Positions 25,022-34,610 are shown, counted from the stretch's first letter. The stretch is DNA of 64,000 nucleotides from an uncultured Lachnospiraceae bacterium (GCA_945868435.1 CAMBLG010000001.1:1-64000), one strand, 5' to 3'. Numbers and translations: made by a program. The notes: generated by a model not told the origin, from the sequence alone.

Positions 25022-25942
25022 ATGATAGATGAGATTGGAAAGAGTTTGTTAAAGGAAGTTGCGGAGCTGGATGCTCTGCCGGTCGGCGCATACAATATCC
25101 GCGTCAATGGCGAGAGCAGTGCGCGTAATACCACTGCCAATATCGATATTGTCAGCAAAGAGGACAAGTCCGGGATTGACATTATCATTAAGCCGGGAAC
25201 CAAGAACGAGAGTGTGCACATTCCGGTGGTGTTGTCCCAGTCCGGATTAAAGGAGACGGTATACAACGATTTTTATGTGGGGGAGGACTGCGATGTGACG
25301 ATCGTTGCGGGCTGCGGAATCCACAACTGCGGAACGGGAGACAGCAGCCATGCAGGTGTCCACCGCTTTTTCGTGGGGAAAAATGCGAAGCTTCGCTATG
25401 TGGAGAAGCATTACGGCGAGGGAGACGGACGCGGAAAGCGCGTTATGAATCCGACGACGGAGATGCATCTGGAAGAGGGGGCATCCGTATTGATGGAGGC
25501 AACGCAGATTTCCGGAATTGATGATACGGTCCGAAAGACCATTGCGACCCTGGCGGAAGGTGCCAATCTTGAGGTGCAGGAAAAAGTGCTGACGGACGGA
25601 GAGCAGAAGGCGGTATCAGAGTTTGTCGCAGACTTGAACGGGGAGGGATGCAGCTGTAACATCGTCAGCCGTACGGTGGCGAAGGATCAAAGTGTGCAGC
25701 ATTTCAGCAGTACGTTGAACGGAAATGCGCCCTGCAGCGGCCATACCGAGTGCGATTCCATTATCATGAATGGTGCGAAGGTGTCTGCAAGTCCAAATCT
25801 GACAGCTTCGAATGTGGATGCAAGTCTGATCCACGAGGCAGCCATCGGCAAGATTGCGGGCGAGCAGCTCTTAAAGCTCATGACACTGGGGCTTACGGAA
25901 GAGGAAGCCGAGGAAAAAATTGTTAGTGGCTTTTTAAAATAA
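25022..25942 (+). CDS. SufB/SufD family Fe-S scaffold protein
   Basis: A 306-residue protein of the SufB/SufD beta-helix family, shorter than typical SufB (about 470) and SufD (about 420). It retains the central repeats (VTIVAGCGIHNCG, HAGVHRFFVG), the SASPNLTASNVDASLIHEAAIGKI core and the C-terminal LTEEEAEEKIVSGFLK. Several cysteines are present that could hold a nascent cluster. The start was placed at the ATG eight bases after TGGAGG; an upstream ATG overlaps that ribosome site. With sufC directly before it, it forms a two-gene minimal Suf-like system. The symbol sufB or sufD cannot be chosen safely. Confidence 0.88.
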   Translation: MIDEIGKSLLKEVAELDALPVGAYNIRVNGESSARNTTANIDIVSKEDKSGIDIIIKPGTKNESVHIPVVLSQSGLKETVYNDFYVGEDCDVTIVAGCGIHNCGTGDSSHAGVHRFFVGKNAKLRYVEKHYGEGDGRGKRVMNPTTEMHLEEGASVLMEATQISGIDDTVRKTIATLAEGANLEVQEKVLTDGEQKAVSEFVADLNGEGCSCNIVSRTVAKDQSVQHFSSTLNGNAPCSGHTECDSIIMNGAKVSASPNLTASNVDASLIHEAAIGKIAGEQLLKLMTLGLTEEEAEEKIVSGFLK

Positions 25943-26042
25943 AAAACATCAATAAAATTGTTTAAATTTAATCATTCTAAATAGATATACAATGTGTTAA
26001 AATTCTTCACATAGATTGATGTATTTTAATTGGAGGAGAACT

Positions 26043-28043
26043 ATGAAGAATTACGACAAGTATGAACGGCAGTATTTTATGCCGCCGGTATGTGAATACG
26101 ATTGGGTTAAGAAAGATTACATCGACAAGGCACCAATCTGGTGCTCTGTGGATTTGAGAGATGGCAATCAGGCGCTCATCGAGCCTATGAGTCTGGATGA
26201 GAAGCTGGAGTTCTTTCAGATGCTTGTGGATATCGGTTTTAAGGAGATCGAGGTTGGTTTCCCGGCTGCATCAGAGACCGAGTTTATCTTTATGCGCACG
26301 CTGATTGAGCGGGATATGATTCCGGATGATGTGACGGTACAGGTTCTGACCCAGGCCAGAGAGCACATTATCAAGAAGACCTTCGAGGCAGTCAAGGGTG
26401 CGCCCCATGCGGTGATCCATCTGTACAATTCCACATCCGTTGCACAGCGCGAGCAGGTGTTTAAGAAGGATAAGGCGCAGATCAAGCAGCTTGCAATCGA
26501 CGGAGCAAAGCTTTTAAAGGAACTGGCGGACGAGACAGAGGGAGATTTCTCCTTCGAGTACAGCCCGGAAAGCTTCCATGGAACCGAAGTGGACTATGCG
26601 CTGGAGGTATGTAATGCCGTGCTGGATGTGTGGAAGCCGGATGACAAGAGAAAGGCAATCATCAACATTCCTGCAACGGTTGAGACTGCAATGCCTCACG
26701 TATTTGCAACCCAGATTGAGTATGTGAGCAAGCATTTGAAATATCGTGACCATGTGGTATTAAGCCTGCATCCCCACAACGACAGAGGCTGTGGCGTCTG
26801 TGATGCAGAGCTTGGAATTTTGGCAGGAGCAGACCGTATCGAGGGAACGCTGTTTGGAAACGGAGAGCGCACCGGTAATGTAGATATCGTGACCCTTGCC
26901 ATGAATATGTTTTCCTACGGCGTGGATCCGATGCTGGATCTGGCCGATATGCCGCACATTCGGGAGACCTATGAGCGCCTGACCCGCATGCATGTGGGAG
27001 ACCGTTCACCTTATGCGGGAGATCTGGTATTCTCCGCATTTTCCGGTTCCCATCAGGATGCAATTGCCAAGGGTATGGCGTGGCGCGAAGACAGGAAGCT
27101 TAAGACCTGGACGGTTCCGTATCTGCCGATTGATCCGATGGACGTGGGCAGAACCTATGACGCGGATGTGATCCGTATCAACAGCCAGTCCGGTAAGGGT
27201 GGCATCAGCTACATCTTAAAGCAGAACTTCTCCATTTCCATGCCGGAGAAAATGCGCGAGGAAGTGGGCTATGCGGTAAAGCAGGTGTCCGATGAGGAAC
27301 ACAAGGAGTTGTCTCCACAGTGGGTTTACGAGATCTTTGAGGAGAATTATGTGAACCGTATGCCGTATTTTACCATTGATGAGTGCCATTTCAAGCAGAA
27401 TGACGGAATCATGGCCGAGACGACCATTATGTTTGGTGGAAAGAAGACGGTGGTGGACGCCAACGGTAACGGACGTCTGGATGCGGTGAGCAATACGATC
27501 AAGCAGTTTTTCAATGTGAGCTATGAGTTATCCACTTACGAGGAGCATGCATTATCCCACGGTTCTTCCTCCAAGGCGATTGCCTATGTGGGAATTACCT
27601 GTGATAACAAGAATTATTGGGGTGTCGGAATGGATGAAGATATCATCAGGGCTTCCATCCATGCGCTGGTGGTAGCAGTCAACAAGCTGCCTCAGGTTGC
27701 CGGAAATGAGGGAAGCAAGGATGAGCGTTTGACGGCCATGCTGAACTTTATCCAGAACAATTACCAGACTGTTACGTTAGAGAGCATGGCAGACCAGTTC
27801 CATCTGTCAGAGCCGTACATTTCCAAATATATTAAGGACAAATCCTCCAAGACCTTTGGGGAACATGTGGCACATATCCGCATGAAGCGTGCCAAGACGC
27901 TTTTGAAGAATGGAAATATGACAGTGGAGAATATTGCATACGCAGTGGGCTATCAGAATGTGGAGCATTTTAACCGCACCTTCAAGAAGACTTTCGATAT
28001 GACTCCGATCCAGTATCGCAATACAAGCCGCGGAAACGCATAA
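26043..28043 (+). CDS. leuA: 2-isopropylmalate synthase fused to an AraC-type DNA-binding domain
   Basis: The first ~555 residues form a long (LeuA type, yeast-like) 2-isopropylmalate synthase, which condenses acetyl-CoA with 2-oxoisovalerate in leucine synthesis. CSVDLRDGNQAL (Asp37, Arg39, Asp40), HPHNDRG (His243, His245) and LFGNGERTGNVD are the active-site motifs. Residues ~425-550 are the leucine-binding LeuA dimerisation domain. Residues ~566-661 are a clear AraC helix-turn-helix pair (LESMADQFHLSEPYISKYIK, then NIAYAVGYQNVEHFNRTFKK). The reading frame is continuous, with no frameshift. GGAGGAG precedes the ATG. The gene stands alone; no leuB, leuC or leuD is adjacent. The fusion suggests a leucine-responsive enzyme-regulator. 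Confidence 0.94.
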   Translation: MKNYDKYERQYFMPPVCEYDWVKKDYIDKAPIWCSVDLRDGNQALIEPMSLDEKLEFFQMLVDIGFKEIEVGFPAASETEFIFMRTLIERDMIPDDVTVQVLTQAREHIIKKTFEAVKGAPHAVIHLYNSTSVAQREQVFKKDKAQIKQLAIDGAKLLKELADETEGDFSFEYSPESFHGTEVDYALEVCNAVLDVWKPDDKRKAIINIPATVETAMPHVFATQIEYVSKHLKYRDHVVLSLHPHNDRGCGVCDAELGILAGADRIEGTLFGNGERTGNVDIVTLAMNMFSYGVDPMLDLADMPHIRETYERLTRMHVGDRSPYAGDLVFSAFSGSHQDAIAKGMAWREDRKLKTWTVPYLPIDPMDVGRTYDADVIRINSQSGKGGISYILKQNFSISMPEKMREEVGYAVKQVSDEEHKELSPQWVYEIFEENYVNRMPYFTIDECHFKQNDGIMAETTIMFGGKKTVVDANGNGRLDAVSNTIKQFFNVSYELSTYEEHALSHGSSSKAIAYVGITCDNKNYWGVGMDEDIIRASIHALVVAVNKLPQVAGNEGSKDERLTAMLNFIQNNYQTVTLESMADQFHLSEPYISKYIKDKSSKTFGEHVAHIRMKRAKTLLKNGNMTVENIAYAVGYQNVEHFNRTFKKTFDMTPIQYRNTSRGNA

Positions 28044-28070
28044 GAATGAATTTAGATTTTATAAGAATAG

Positions 28071-28106
28071 GGGAGACTCGCAGATTTGCGAATCTCCCTT
28101 GTTTTT
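28071..28106 (+). terminator. Terminator after the leuA fusion
   Basis: GGGAGA (28071-28076) pairs with TCTCCC (28093-28098), extended by TCGCA/TTGCGA across one mismatch, then TTGTTTTT. It lies between convergent genes. Confidence 0.88.
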
Positions 28107-28142
28107 GTCGTATGATGCAGGTATCAAAGGTATATTTGATTC

Positions 28143-29504
28143 CTATGATGTTATATGTCTTGCGACATACACGCCGCTGGCGGATGCATGGGACAGAGAG
28201 TGGGTCACGCCGCTTCCGTCACCGATGATATACAGGCCCGGATATTTGCACTGGAGATTCTCGTCAATCTCCACTTCCATATTATAGAACTTAACTTCGA
28301 CACCGTACAGCAAGGTATCGTCGTTGGCGGTACCCGGTGCAATTTTGTCCAGAGCGTAGATCATCTCGATGATACCGTCTAAGATACGCTTTGGCAGAAC
28401 CAGACTGAGGTCGCCGGGAGTGGCTGCAAGAGTAGGAGTGACAAGACCTTCTTCAATACGTTTGGCGTTGCTTCTGCGACCTCGAACCAGATCACCGAAG
28501 CGCTGAACGATGACACCGCCCCCCAGCATGTTGGACAGACGGGCAATACTCTCGCCGTAGCCATTACTGTCCTTGAAAGGCTCAGAAAAGTGCTTGGCCA
28601 CAAGAAGGGCAAAGTTCGTATTTTCCGTGCGAAGATCTGCACTCTCGTAGCTGTGACCATTGACCGTCACAATGCCGTTGGTATTCTCATTCACCACAAT
28701 TCCGTAGGGATTCATACAGAAGGTGCGGACATTGTCCTCAAACTTCTCGGTGCGGTATACGATCTTGCTCTCGTACAGCTCGTCCGTAAGGTGAGAGAAG
28801 ATGACAGCGGGGAGCTCCACCCGGACACCGATATCCACGCGGTTGGACTTGGTGGGGATGCCCAGATCTTCACATACGGTTTCCATCCATTTGCTGCCGC
28901 TTCGGCCCACGGAGATGATGCATTTTCTGCAGTCGTAGGCGTTGTCCTCGCTATACACACGGTAACCGTCATCCATTACCTCGATCTTCTGAATCGGGGT
29001 GTCAAAGAAGAAGTCCATCTGATCCTTCATTTCATTGTACAGATTCTCCAAAACCACATAGTTGATGTCTGTGCCGAGATGGCGGACGGATGCATCCAGA
29101 AGCTTCAGCTTATTCTGCAGACACAGCTTTTTCAGGTTAGTTCCGGCAGTGGAATACATGCGGGTTCCCTCTCCGCCGTGGGATACGTTGATCTGATCCA
29201 CATATTCCATGAGCTCGAAGGCTTCCTTGCGGCCAATGTGCTCGTAGAGTGTCCCACCGAAATCGTTGGTGATATTGTATTTGCCGTCGGAAAAAGCGCC
29301 GGCTCCGCCGAATCCGTTCATGATGGCGCAGGTCTTACACTTGATGCAGCTCTTCACCTTTTCTCCGTCAATGGGGCAGTGGCGCTGCTCCAGAGAGTGG
29401 CCTGCGTCGAATGCGGCAATTTTAAGCTTTTTATCTCTTTGGAGCAGTTCGTAAGCGGAGAAAATGCCTCCGGGACCGGCTCCGATAATAATTACGTCGT
29501 ACAC
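28143..29504 (-). CDS. FAD-dependent NAD(FAD)-utilising dehydrogenase-like protein
   Basis: A 453-residue flavoprotein of the COG2509 type. It has the Rossmann FAD motif YDVIIIGAGPGG at the N-terminus, a CX2C pair (CIKCKTCAIMNGFGGAGAFSDGKYN), an IISVGRSGSKWM strand and a C-terminal FAD-contact segment GLYIIGDGSGVTHSLSHA. The start is a GTG with GGAGGT seven bases upstream; an in-frame ATG 33 bp earlier has no ribosome site. The substrate is unknown for this widespread family. It is monocistronic on the minus strand. Confidence 0.87.
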   Translation of the reverse strand: MYDVIIIGAGPGGIFSAYELLQRDKKLKIAAFDAGHSLEQRHCPIDGEKVKSCIKCKTCAIMNGFGGAGAFSDGKYNITNDFGGTLYEHIGRKEAFELMEYVDQINVSHGGEGTRMYSTAGTNLKKLCLQNKLKLLDASVRHLGTDINYVVLENLYNEMKDQMDFFFDTPIQKIEVMDDGYRVYSEDNAYDCRKCIISVGRSGSKWMETVCEDLGIPTKSNRVDIGVRVELPAVIFSHLTDELYESKIVYRTEKFEDNVRTFCMNPYGIVVNENTNGIVTVNGHSYESADLRTENTNFALLVAKHFSEPFKDSNGYGESIARLSNMLGGGVIVQRFGDLVRGRRSNAKRIEEGLVTPTLAATPGDLSLVLPKRILDGIIEMIYALDKIAPGTANDDTLLYGVEVKFYNMEVEIDENLQCKYPGLYIIGDGSGVTHSLSHASASGVYVARHITS

Positions 29505-29658
29505 TAAGATTACCTCCAGTTTATTATTGCTTCTCATAGATATTATAAGTATAGCATATATGAGGTATATAAGAAAGATAATTTTGAAGTTGTCCTTCTT
29601 TTGCCGTTCTTTCTATTGCAACCCAACACGGCAGCACACAATGTATCCTAAAATGAAA

Positions 29659-29691
29659 AAGGAAGCTACCCGGTTTACCGGGCGCTTCCTT
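29659..29691 (-). terminator. Terminator that includes the stop codon of the cation efflux gene
   Basis: AAGGAAGC (29659-29666) pairs with GCTTCCTT (29684-29691), and CCCGG/CCGGG pair inside (29669-29673 with 29678-29682). On the minus strand the gene's TAA (29677-29675) is the apical loop, and TTCCTTTTT follows. Confidence 0.85.
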
Positions 29692-30574
29692 CTTGTTCTT
29701 CATATGGATTGACATGTACCATGATATGCTTCACTTTGTTAAATTGTTTTTCAATATGGTCATGAACACGCTCTGCAATCGCGTGGGCATCCTTTAGTTT
29801 CAGTTCCGCATCTACCGCAATCTCAACATCTACATAGACCTTGGTGCCAAACACACGGGTACGCAGGCTGTCGATGCCAAAGACCCCTTCCTCGTCTTTG
29901 ATAAATTCGCGGAGAGCCTGCTCGTTGGCAGAATCCCAGGAATGGTCCACCATCTTGTCGATTGCGTCCCGGAATATATCGTAGGACGCCTTGGCGATGA
30001 AGAAGCAGATCACAAGGCTGGCAATGGAGTCGGCTATCGGAAAGCCGAGTCTTGCACCGCCGATACCAATCAGGGCACCGATGGAAGAGAGCGCATCCGA
30101 GCGGTGATGCCAGGCATCTGCCATCAGGGCGGCAGAGTCAATGCGTGTCGCAGCAATCTTTGTGTACCAGAACATGGCCTCTTTGACGACAATGGATACG
30201 ATCGCGGCAATGAGAGCCAGAATACCGGGAATCTCCAGTTCTGCATAATTCCCACTCAGAATCGTGCGTAGTGCAGAGTAACCGATTGACAGACCGGTGA
30301 GCAGCAGAATCGTTGCTAGTAAGATGGCTGCCACGCATTCCATGCGTTCGTGTCCGTAAGGATGTTCCTCATCAGCGTCCTTGGATGAGACGCGAATCCC
30401 GATGATGACCACGATGGTAGAGAATACGTCGGATGCGGAATGTACTGCATCCGAGACCATAGCGCCGGATTTGGCAATGATTCCGGCCATAAGCTTGAAG
30501 ACAGACAACAACAGGTTCACGATGATGCTGACAAGTGATACCCGGTTGGCGGTTTTTTGAAAATTTTCCTCCAT
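29675..30574 (-). CDS. Cation diffusion facilitator family transporter
   Basis: A 299-residue membrane protein of the CDF family, which exports divalent metals (Zn, Fe, Mn, Cd) in exchange for protons. Six hydrophobic segments are seen, with the metal-site motifs SDAVHSASDV in TM2 and ADAWHHRSDALSS in TM5, HPYGHER in the first cytosolic loop, and a cytosolic C-terminal domain (DVEIAVDAELKLKDAHAIAERVH). A His in place of the second Asp in TM5 fits zinc/iron transporters, but the metal cannot be fixed. AGGGAGGG is the ribosome site. Confidence 0.93.
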   Translation of the reverse strand: MEENFQKTANRVSLVSIIVNLLLSVFKLMAGIIAKSGAMVSDAVHSASDVFSTIVVIIGIRVSSKDADEEHPYGHERMECVAAILLATILLLTGLSIGYSALRTILSGNYAELEIPGILALIAAIVSIVVKEAMFWYTKIAATRIDSAALMADAWHHRSDALSSIGALIGIGGARLGFPIADSIASLVICFFIAKASYDIFRDAIDKMVDHSWDSANEQALREFIKDEEGVFGIDSLRTRVFGTKVYVDVEIAVDAELKLKDAHAIAERVHDHIEKQFNKVKHIMVHVNPYEEQEGSAR

Positions 30575-30844
30575 AGATAACCCTCCCTAGTGAAATAAGC
30601 GTATTCCGTTGAATGGTATATTCCCTATATTGTATGTTTTGAGAGCATTGCTGTCAATCTGCTTTGGGAATGTTCAAAAAGAAGTGCAAATTAGTTGCAT
30701 GGAACCAAAATCAGTAGAAACGAAGCAGTTTTTTCGAAAAAATGAATACAATCTTTGCTTCTAAGGATTGGAAAAAAGGGAAAAGAATAGTATACTTAAT
30801 GATAAGAGATTGCGGTTTTTGTGAATGAACAAAGGGGGACATAA
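30575..30844. other. Divergent intergenic region before the hybrid kinase
   Basis: No gene is seen in these 270 bases. A promoter for the kinase lies at 30768-30796, and the left end must hold the promoter of the divergent cation efflux gene, though I could not fix it. The sequence is AT-rich with A-tracts. Confidence 0.5.
30768..30796 (+). promoter_or_regulatory. Promoter of the hybrid histidine kinase gene
   Basis: TTGGAA (30768-30773), a 17-base spacer and TATACT (30791-30796), about 50 bp before the GTG start. Confidence 0.75.
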
Positions 30845-33052
30845 GTGAAATACTTTTTTGCATACTATCTTTTGGCAAGCTGTGTGCTTGCGGCATATTT
30901 TTCCATACGGAAAGTATTTGAACATGGCCATAAATATACAATTAACCGGATAATGGCTGCCTGCTGTATGTCGTCTGCTATATGGAGTCTGGGCTTTGGA
31001 GCATTGATTCTGCAGACGGATACACATATGGCATATTTGTGTAGAAATATCGGAATGGTCGGGACCTTTGGATTTCTGATCAGTGCGCAGCTGTTGACCT
31101 GTCATATATCCGGAATCAATCCAAGGCTTCGCTATTGGTTTGACGGATTTTCTTTGTTGGGAATACCCATTTATTTTCTGACTATTCAGCCGGATGTGAC
31201 GGTGTATAAACTGGAGCATATGGGCATGACCTATCACTTCCAAAGCGGTTTGCCCAATAATATCTATACCATCTACTGTGTGCTTGTGTCCGTGCATCTT
31301 CTGATTGTGATTATGTATATGATTCGAAGGTCATCGGTAAAGCGGATTCAGAAGTTTGGAAAGCGGCTTCTTATCATGCTTTTGATTGTTGTGGCAGGTA
31401 TGATTGTGGATACGGTGTTACCGCTTATTACGTCCAACAATGCGATTCCGGGTAGCTCTATGGCACAGTTTATTGGCCTGATCGTTTTGGATCGAGCGGT
31501 AGAGGCTATCAATATGTCCAGAATCAATATCGGGAATATGTCCCGGTACATATATTCATGTCTGGAGATGCCGGTGCTTGTATACGATGCGGACCATGTA
31601 TTGCAGATTATGAACGATGCGGGTATTCATTTTTTTCACAAGGATTTTGAGCATGGAAAGCATATTACCTATCCGATTGATGAGTTGTTTGACTGTGATC
31701 CCAAGCAGATTTTTTCCTTTGAGGGGAGCAGCAATAAGGTGGATGCTGCCTGTCTGTCGAATCAGATTTTTTGTAATCTGAATATCAGTCAGATTACGGA
31801 TGCATATGGAGATACCATCGGTTATATTATCATTGTTACGGATCTGTCAGAGCGTGTCAGTGCCATGATGCGCCTGGAGGAGGCCAAGAAGGATGCGGAG
31901 CTTGCCAATAAGGCAAAGAGTCGTTTCCTTGCCAATATGTCCCATGAGATCCGCACACCGATGAATGCCATTCTCGGTTTTTCGGAACTCCTTCTGAAAG
32001 AGAAACTTCCGGATACATGTCAGAGTTATGTGCAGGACATTAAGGGAGCGTCGGTCAGCCTGCTTACGATCATCAACGATATACTGGATATTTCCAAGAT
32101 AGAATCCGGTAAGATTGAAATTGTGAATTCCAACTATAGTACAGCAGAGTTGTTTGAAAATGTAGGACAGATTATTCGAATGCAGGCCAGTGAGAAGAAT
32201 CTGACATATTATCTGAATGTATCAGAGGATTTCCCGAGTGTTCTGCACGGAGACGACATTCGTATACGCAGTATGCTGGTCAATCTGTTGAATAACGCGG
32301 TAAAATATACGGATGAAGGAACGATCACATTGAATGCCAGTGTTCAAAGTCGCTATGCGGAAAATGCGGTGCTGGAGTTCGAGGTGAAGGATACCGGAAT
32401 CGGCATTCGGGAAGAAGAGTTGGGAAAGCTGTTCGAGAGTTTCTCCCGTGTAGATATTCAGCGCAACTATCATGTTGAGGGAACCGGACTGGGACTGTCT
32501 ATCGTTCAGAGCAGTGTGATGATTATGGGAGGACAGATTTCTGTGGATAGTGTGTATGGTGAGGGGACGACCTTTACGGTGACACTTCCGCAGAGAGTTG
32601 TGGATAATACTCCGTATCATGAAGGGCTGGAACAGAAGAAAGCTGAAAATGTGCAGGAAGAGGTGCTAAGCTTTGAGGGTATTCGAGTGCTTGTTGTGGA
32701 TGACACTCCGGTTAATCTGAAAGTGGCCTGCAGAAGTATGGAAGGATATGGCCTGAGCGTGGATGCCGCAAGCTCCGGAAGAGCGGCAATAGAACTGTGC
32801 AGAGAGAATCATTATCCAATCGTTTTCATGGATCAGATGATGCCACAGATGGATGGAATCGAAGCCATGAAACAAATTCGGGAATTGGACGTATACTATG
32901 CCTATGGCGGTCAGGGAAAGATCGTGGTACTTACGGCCAATGCAATTAATGGTGTGCGGGAGGATCTGTTGTCCAAGGGCTTTGATGAGTATCTGGAAAA
33001 ACCGATGGATTTTAACGCTTTGGAGGCAATTTTGATCAAATTTTTGCGGTAG
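30845..33052 (+). CDS. Membrane hybrid sensor histidine kinase with receiver domain
   Basis: A 735-residue sensor. The first ~225 residues hold about seven hydrophobic helices, resembling the 7TM N-terminal module of some histidine kinases. A PAS-like region follows (about 235-345), then a HisKA domain with LANMSHEIRTPMNAILGFSE (His367), a HATPase domain (NLLNNAVKYTDEG, DTGIGIREEEL, GTGLGLSIV) and a C-terminal receiver with Asp663 in FMDQMMPQMDG. The start is GTG with AAAGGGGGA upstream. The gene has its own promoter and is seven bases ahead of the RACo-like gene, so the two are probably one operon. No output DNA-binding regulator is nearby. Confidence 0.92.
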   Translation: MKYFFAYYLLASCVLAAYFSIRKVFEHGHKYTINRIMAACCMSSAIWSLGFGALILQTDTHMAYLCRNIGMVGTFGFLISAQLLTCHISGINPRLRYWFDGFSLLGIPIYFLTIQPDVTVYKLEHMGMTYHFQSGLPNNIYTIYCVLVSVHLLIVIMYMIRRSSVKRIQKFGKRLLIMLLIVVAGMIVDTVLPLITSNNAIPGSSMAQFIGLIVLDRAVEAINMSRINIGNMSRYIYSCLEMPVLVYDADHVLQIMNDAGIHFFHKDFEHGKHITYPIDELFDCDPKQIFSFEGSSNKVDAACLSNQIFCNLNISQITDAYGDTIGYIIIVTDLSERVSAMMRLEEAKKDAELANKAKSRFLANMSHEIRTPMNAILGFSELLLKEKLPDTCQSYVQDIKGASVSLLTIINDILDISKIESGKIEIVNSNYSTAELFENVGQIIRMQASEKNLTYYLNVSEDFPSVLHGDDIRIRSMLVNLLNNAVKYTDEGTITLNASVQSRYAENAVLEFEVKDTGIGIREEELGKLFESFSRVDIQRNYHVEGTGLGLSIVQSSVMIMGGQISVDSVYGEGTTFTVTLPQRVVDNTPYHEGLEQKKAENVQEEVLSFEGIRVLVVDDTPVNLKVACRSMEGYGLSVDAASSGRAAIELCRENHYPIVFMDQMMPQMDGIEAMKQIRELDVYYAYGGQGKIVVLTANAINGVREDLLSKGFDEYLEKPMDFNALEAILIKFLR

Positions 33053-33059
33053 GAGAGCT

Positions 33060-34598
33060 ATGAGTATAACAATTATTACAGCAGATGGAAGGAAAGAATA
33101 CGAAAGTGATTTGAAGCTGACTCTGCTCGAATTGTTGTGGAAGCATGGAGAAAAGCAGCTGCATGCCCCCTGTGGCGGAAAGGGACTCTGTGCAAAATGC
33201 ACTGTTTTTCAGGTGACGGAGGCAGGCGTAGAGCTTCCGGTGCTTGCCTGTCAGGTAATACCGAAGGATGGGGACGTTTATCACCTTCCGGAGAATTTGG
33301 AGCCTGTAGTTGCCCTGACCGGCCGTCATGTGGAAAATTTTAAGGCGGATGCCGGAATGCAGGGCTATGGGATTGCCTGCGATATCGGGACGACAACCAT
33401 AGCCTGTCGTCTGGTTTCCCTTACAGATGGAACCTGCGTGGCAGAACTGGGAGCTGGTAATGAACAGATTCGGTATGGATCGGATGTTATTTCACGGATA
33501 CAGGCAGCAGGGGAAGGGCATTTGGCTGAGCTTACGGAAATGATCCGCAGGCAATTGAATGGAATGATAGAAAGTCTGTGCAGGAGGGGAAAGGTGGCTT
33601 CCGGAGACCTTCATTGTATGTCGGTGGCTGCCAATACGACCATGTGCCATCTTTTGACAGGTCTTGATCCCCGGAGCCTTGGCGTTTTTCCCTTCACGCC
33701 TATGTCACGTTTTGGGGAATGTTACCGGGCTTCTCAACTGGATCTTGGGTTTGATGGGGAGGTTTATGTGCTGCCTGCAGTGTCCGGATATGTAGGCGGT
33801 GATATCACTGCGGATATTCTGGCTACAGGAATGGACCGAAGTGATCGGATTACGTTGCTTTTAGATGTAGGAACCAACGGAGAGATGGTGCTTGGCTGTG
33901 GAGATCATATGGTATGCTGTGCCACGGCTGCAGGACCTGCCTTTGAGGGCGCAGAAATTGATTGCGGAATGACGGCTGCAGCAGGTGCAATCTCATCGGT
34001 CGCATGGAAGGACGGACGGGTCGCCTGTGAGGTGATTGGCAATCGGGAGGCGGTTGGTATCTGTGGCTCAGGTCTGATCGATGCGGTTGCCATGATGTTG
34101 GATCTTGGTGTATTGGATGTGACAGGGCGCATGTTGGATCGAATGGAGGATCCGATACCGGCAGCTTGTCTGCCATACCTGGAACTGGACGAGGACGGCT
34201 GTCCGCTTTTTCGTCTGACGGCGCAGGTTTATGTGTCGCAGGAGGATGTGCATAAGCTTCTGATGGGAAAGGGAGCGATTGCAGCAGGAACGCAGATTCT
34301 TTTACAGATGTATGGGATTGATGCTGAACAGGTAGAAGAACTTTTGCTGGCCGGAGGATTTGGCAGTTATATTCATGTGGAGAGTGCCGCAAGAATCGGA
34401 CTGATTCCCCGAGCACTTAGTAAAGTCACACATTCCATCGGAAATACGGCGGTGGAAGGGGCACATGCGGCCCTGATCTCAAAGGAGAGCAGGGCTCGCC
34501 TGGCACGGATTCAAAGTCATATGGAGTATCATGAACTCTCTTCTTTGGAGGCGTTTCACGATGCATACATGGAAGCAATGACGTTTCCCGAAAACTGA
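33060..34598 (+). CDS. RACo-like [2Fe-2S] ferredoxin/ASKHA protein (DUF4445)
   Basis: A 512-residue protein with an N-terminal plant-type [2Fe-2S] ferredoxin domain (Cys38, Cys44, Cys47, Cys64; PCGGKGLCAKC) and a large ASKHA ATPase-type domain (YGIACDIGTTTIACRL, LLLDVGTNGEMVLG, AAGPAFEGAEI, GICGSGLIDAVA). This is the layout of RACo/RamA, which uses ATP to drive reductive activation of corrinoid cofactors in methyl transfer. It is shorter than characterised RACo (about 630) because the linker is reduced. No corrinoid protein or methyltransferase is in the window; its only partner here is the kinase upstream. Confidence 0.88.
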   Translation: MSITIITADGRKEYESDLKLTLLELLWKHGEKQLHAPCGGKGLCAKCTVFQVTEAGVELPVLACQVIPKDGDVYHLPENLEPVVALTGRHVENFKADAGMQGYGIACDIGTTTIACRLVSLTDGTCVAELGAGNEQIRYGSDVISRIQAAGEGHLAELTEMIRRQLNGMIESLCRRGKVASGDLHCMSVAANTTMCHLLTGLDPRSLGVFPFTPMSRFGECYRASQLDLGFDGEVYVLPAVSGYVGGDITADILATGMDRSDRITLLLDVGTNGEMVLGCGDHMVCCATAAGPAFEGAEIDCGMTAAAGAISSVAWKDGRVACEVIGNREAVGICGSGLIDAVAMMLDLGVLDVTGRMLDRMEDPIPAACLPYLELDEDGCPLFRLTAQVYVSQEDVHKLLMGKGAIAAGTQILLQMYGIDAEQVEELLLAGGFGSYIHVESAARIGLIPRALSKVTHSIGNTAVEGAHAALISKESRARLARIQSHMEYHELSSLEAFHDAYMEAMTFPEN

Positions 34599-34610
34599 CA
34601 GTATACAGAA

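Noticed and set aside
25943-26042. Leucine attenuator or T-box before the leuA fusion
   Set aside because: The 100-base region is AT-rich without a Leu-rich leader peptide or T-box motif; control by the fused AraC domain remains possible.
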